Assembly (NCBI GenBank): GCA_004764695.1
Contig: SMSO01000035.1
Span: forward strand, 1,300,001 to 1,364,000
Reading direction: 5' to 3'
Source: Schizochytrium sp. TIO01
Lineage: Eukaryota; Sar; Bigyra; Thraustochytrida; Thraustochytriidae
DNA: 64,000 nt
Shown here: piece by piece, positions 62,234 to 64,000 of the stretch
Position numbering within the stretch: the stretch's first letter is position 1
How the letters are laid out: each line of letters starts with the position of its first letter
The notes under the pieces: generated by a model
Told to the model about the DNA's origin: nothing
Seen by the model: the letters and a program-made list of their open reading frames with translations, nothing else
Databases searched by the model: none
Made by a program: the position numbers and the translations under genes

Positions 62234-63921
62234 CTACTGTGACCTTTTATTGATTAGAGGTCCCTTTATTTTCTTGTTGAGCTCCTGGATCTCATGCTTG
62301 CTGAGGCATGAATGTTTAAGTTGAGTTGTATCTTGCTTGTGGCGTGATCGAAAGGACTTCTATTTTGGTGTTTTGGAGAAGACAAGCGGTCAGGGGTGGC
62401 GAGAAATTTGCATGCGGCGGCAGAGACTAGTTGCGCGGCGCTGTTTACGCATGCTGTGAAAGCAGTGACTTGAAATGCCGGGGCTCTGCAGTTGTGCCGA
62501 AAACTCTGCTCGCTGATAATAATTGGAGCCTCATAATTTGTTGCACGTGCTGTTGTTGCCAATCTCCACAATACGAGTCAGCCCACACTGAACCCACTAC
62601 AATGGGATTTTCGATGACACCTATTTCATTACCATTGCAGGTGACTCACCCACGCCGACTGATTTTTACTTCAGTGGGGAAAGACACAAATGCTAGCTAG
62701 CTAGCTATGTCTAGCAGCTTGAATATAATGGGTTTCCAGCGCCGGAGCTTCATCACTTCATCACTTCATCAGTCAGTACTCACTCAGTTCAATTATAGCA
62801 GGCCGACTTCAAAGTACGCCTTCCTCGATCTCTGGCCGATCTATACTTTCTTGAAAGACATAGTCAGTTTGGTATCCAAACTCAGGGTTCCAATCTTGTT
62901 TGCGAAGGGCGGCAATCGCCATGCACGATCAGTGCTGCGGCGCTTCGTGGCGATAACTCGCCCGATGGAACTAGCCCCGCCACTTTCAACTGCCGGGTCT
63001 GCGAATGCGATCGAGTGCAAGCTGACGGGCTGAAGATGTCTAATAATCATGATACAGACTTAGGACCCGTATCATATCACGGCACGGAAAAGAACTCGCA
63101 TGTGCAGAAATTGAGAGTTCTTCGCACGATGCGCATGCAAGCACGTGAGGCGGTGTGGACCACATGATTTGGGGCAGAGCAGTGGCTAGTACCAGTTCAA
63201 GAAATCAAAGCAGCTGAAGGAAGCTAGCCTCGTGATATTAGCATACAGTGTGAACCTGCGAGACAATGACCAATAAAGGCCTGTTCGCAAATTCTACAGC
63301 ATTTGCAATAGCAACGGATCGTCAAGCCTTAAGTTCACCTGACTCCGCTGCCGTCTTAACAATTGAATACCATATGAAGCGTGCAGACTTGTGCTAGGCT
63401 AAGTCAATCATGGTAATTTCTGGTAGTAAGCTTGGATCTTTCAAAGAAGTAAAGAGCATCTCTCACACAAGTGTGGACCAAGTTGAGCAATGTTGCAGCA
63501 CCTAACTTGAAGGTTTATATACTTCGAGATTAAACAGCGAATGTTAGAGTCTACATGGAGTTGTACTTATGATACTTTGAATGGGCCTCCATACGCTTTT
63601 ATTTCAGCTTTAATACTTAGACTGTCCAAGATGCAAATCTTGCACTATTATTTTAGAGGACATTGTTGAAGATGGCCAGACAAAGAATACCCAAGAAGGT
63701 AAAGAAGAAGAAGAGTCTGCACAAATTTCATACACAGCTTATGCTGATGCATTTGCTGCACTCCCTAAATCAATTCGCGGCCCAGCGTGCCTCTCTGATA
63801 TACCTCAAAATAAAAAGAAAATACTTGCGGAAACTTGACTCACACCACGTCACTAGGCAGTATAGCTATTACTATTGTGCTATCTATTCAGTAGAACCTC
63901 TGGAACAAAACGATGGAGAAT

Positions 63922-63928
63922 AAAAAAA
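63922..63928 (-). terminator. Pol III terminator of tRNA-Tyr
   Basis: Seven consecutive A on the plus strand are seven T on the transcribed strand sense, three bases after the tRNA 3' end. This is the normal oligo-T stop for RNA polymerase III. Confidence 0.75.
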
Positions 63929-63931
63929 CAA

Positions 63932-64000
63932 TCTCGCCGACAGGAATCGAACCAATGACCAATGGAAATTTGATTTAAACGCTACAATCCATCGCTCTAC
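63932..64000 (-). tRNA. tRNA-Tyr (GUA) with 14-nt intron, 5' part off window
   Basis: Read on the minus strand, the sequence gives the end of the D arm (GTAGAGC, 63994-64000). The anticodon stem ATGGA/TCCAT (63988-63992 and 63962-63966) follows, with loop TTGTAG...T and anticodon GTA at 63983-63985. A 14-nt insertion (63968-63981) lies one base 3' of the anticodon, the canonical position of nuclear tRNA introns, which tRNA-Tyr very often carries. The T loop TTCGATT (63945-63951) matches a B box, though the T stem has one T-T mismatch and one wobble. The acceptor 3' strand CGGCGAG (63933-63939) should pair with CTCGCCG beyond the window edge. The gene is therefore incomplete here. Confidence 0.88.

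Larger units (their letters stand above)
60228..63931. other. Spacer, repeat-containing, no convincing gene
   Basis: About 3.7 kb between the third tannase and the tRNA. GC-rich frames at 60.6-61.8 kb overlap on both strands and show no domain. The ATG frame at 62707-63033 (108 codons) is unrecognised. A stop-free stretch at 63614-63838 encodes an acidic peptide with a Cys-Pro-Arg-Cys start but has no ATG. The main repeat is the CTTT tract at 62136. Confidence 0.45.

Noticed and set aside
61914-62324. 136-codon frame with Phe-Leu-Ser repeats
   Set aside because: Produced by the CTTT microsatellite; no coding signal on either side.
62707-63033. 108-codon ATG frame
   Set aside because: Real ATG, but no domain, a competing minus-strand frame, and a length reachable by chance at this composition. 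Left uncalled.

Overview
The window looks like nuclear DNA of a unicellular eukaryote. The tRNA-Tyr carries a 3'-of-anticodon intron, the proteins are eukaryotic (myosin motor, MTR4 exosome helicase, MEAK7-like TLDc protein, a CFAP57-like axonemal coiled coil), and nearly all convincing genes are single uninterrupted ATG-to-stop frames. Compact intronless genes, a probable flagellar component, ARM-type solenoid repeats and spacers crowded with tetranucleotide microsatellites fit a heterotrophic stramenopile, most likely a labyrinthulomycete/thraustochytrid. That placement is an inference, not a proof.

Layout. 1-5,900: one probable small gene (253-861, minus), otherwise non-coding. 5,925-8,132: a tail-less myosin ending in a CaaX-type box. 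8,133-24,180: about 16 kb with no convincing long gene but many simple repeats, and two weak candidates for small spliced genes. 24,181-36,300: a housekeeping block of small coiled-coil proteins, a probable mitochondrial FtsJ-type rRNA methyltransferase, a TLDc/MEAK7-like protein, an LRR protein and a CFAP57-like coiled-coil protein. 37,000-43,599: a 2,199-residue protein made almost entirely of about 48 near-identical 45-residue ARM-like units, including a perfect 1,222-bp internal duplication. 44,625-48,810: an RSA3-like protein and the MTR4 helicase, both plausibly nucleolar. 50,749-51,744: a seven-helix membrane protein. 51,848-60,227: three tandem, same-strand paralogues of a secreted tannase/feruloyl esterase. 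60,228-63,930: repeat-rich spacer. 63,932 to the window edge: the 3' part of an intron-containing tRNA-Tyr.

How the parts fit together. RSA3-like and MTR4 both relate to large-subunit ribosome maturation and are arranged tail to tail. The tannase array is the only obvious functional cluster and suggests extracellular attack on plant or algal phenolic esters. The myosin, TLDc protein and CFAP57-like protein concern membrane-cytoskeleton, signalling and ciliary roles and show no sign of being co-regulated. The ORF predictions use NTG starts, so I moved several starts to the first in-frame ATG. The most unusual items are the CaaX-ending myosin, the homogenised ARM-repeat gene and the tannase array.
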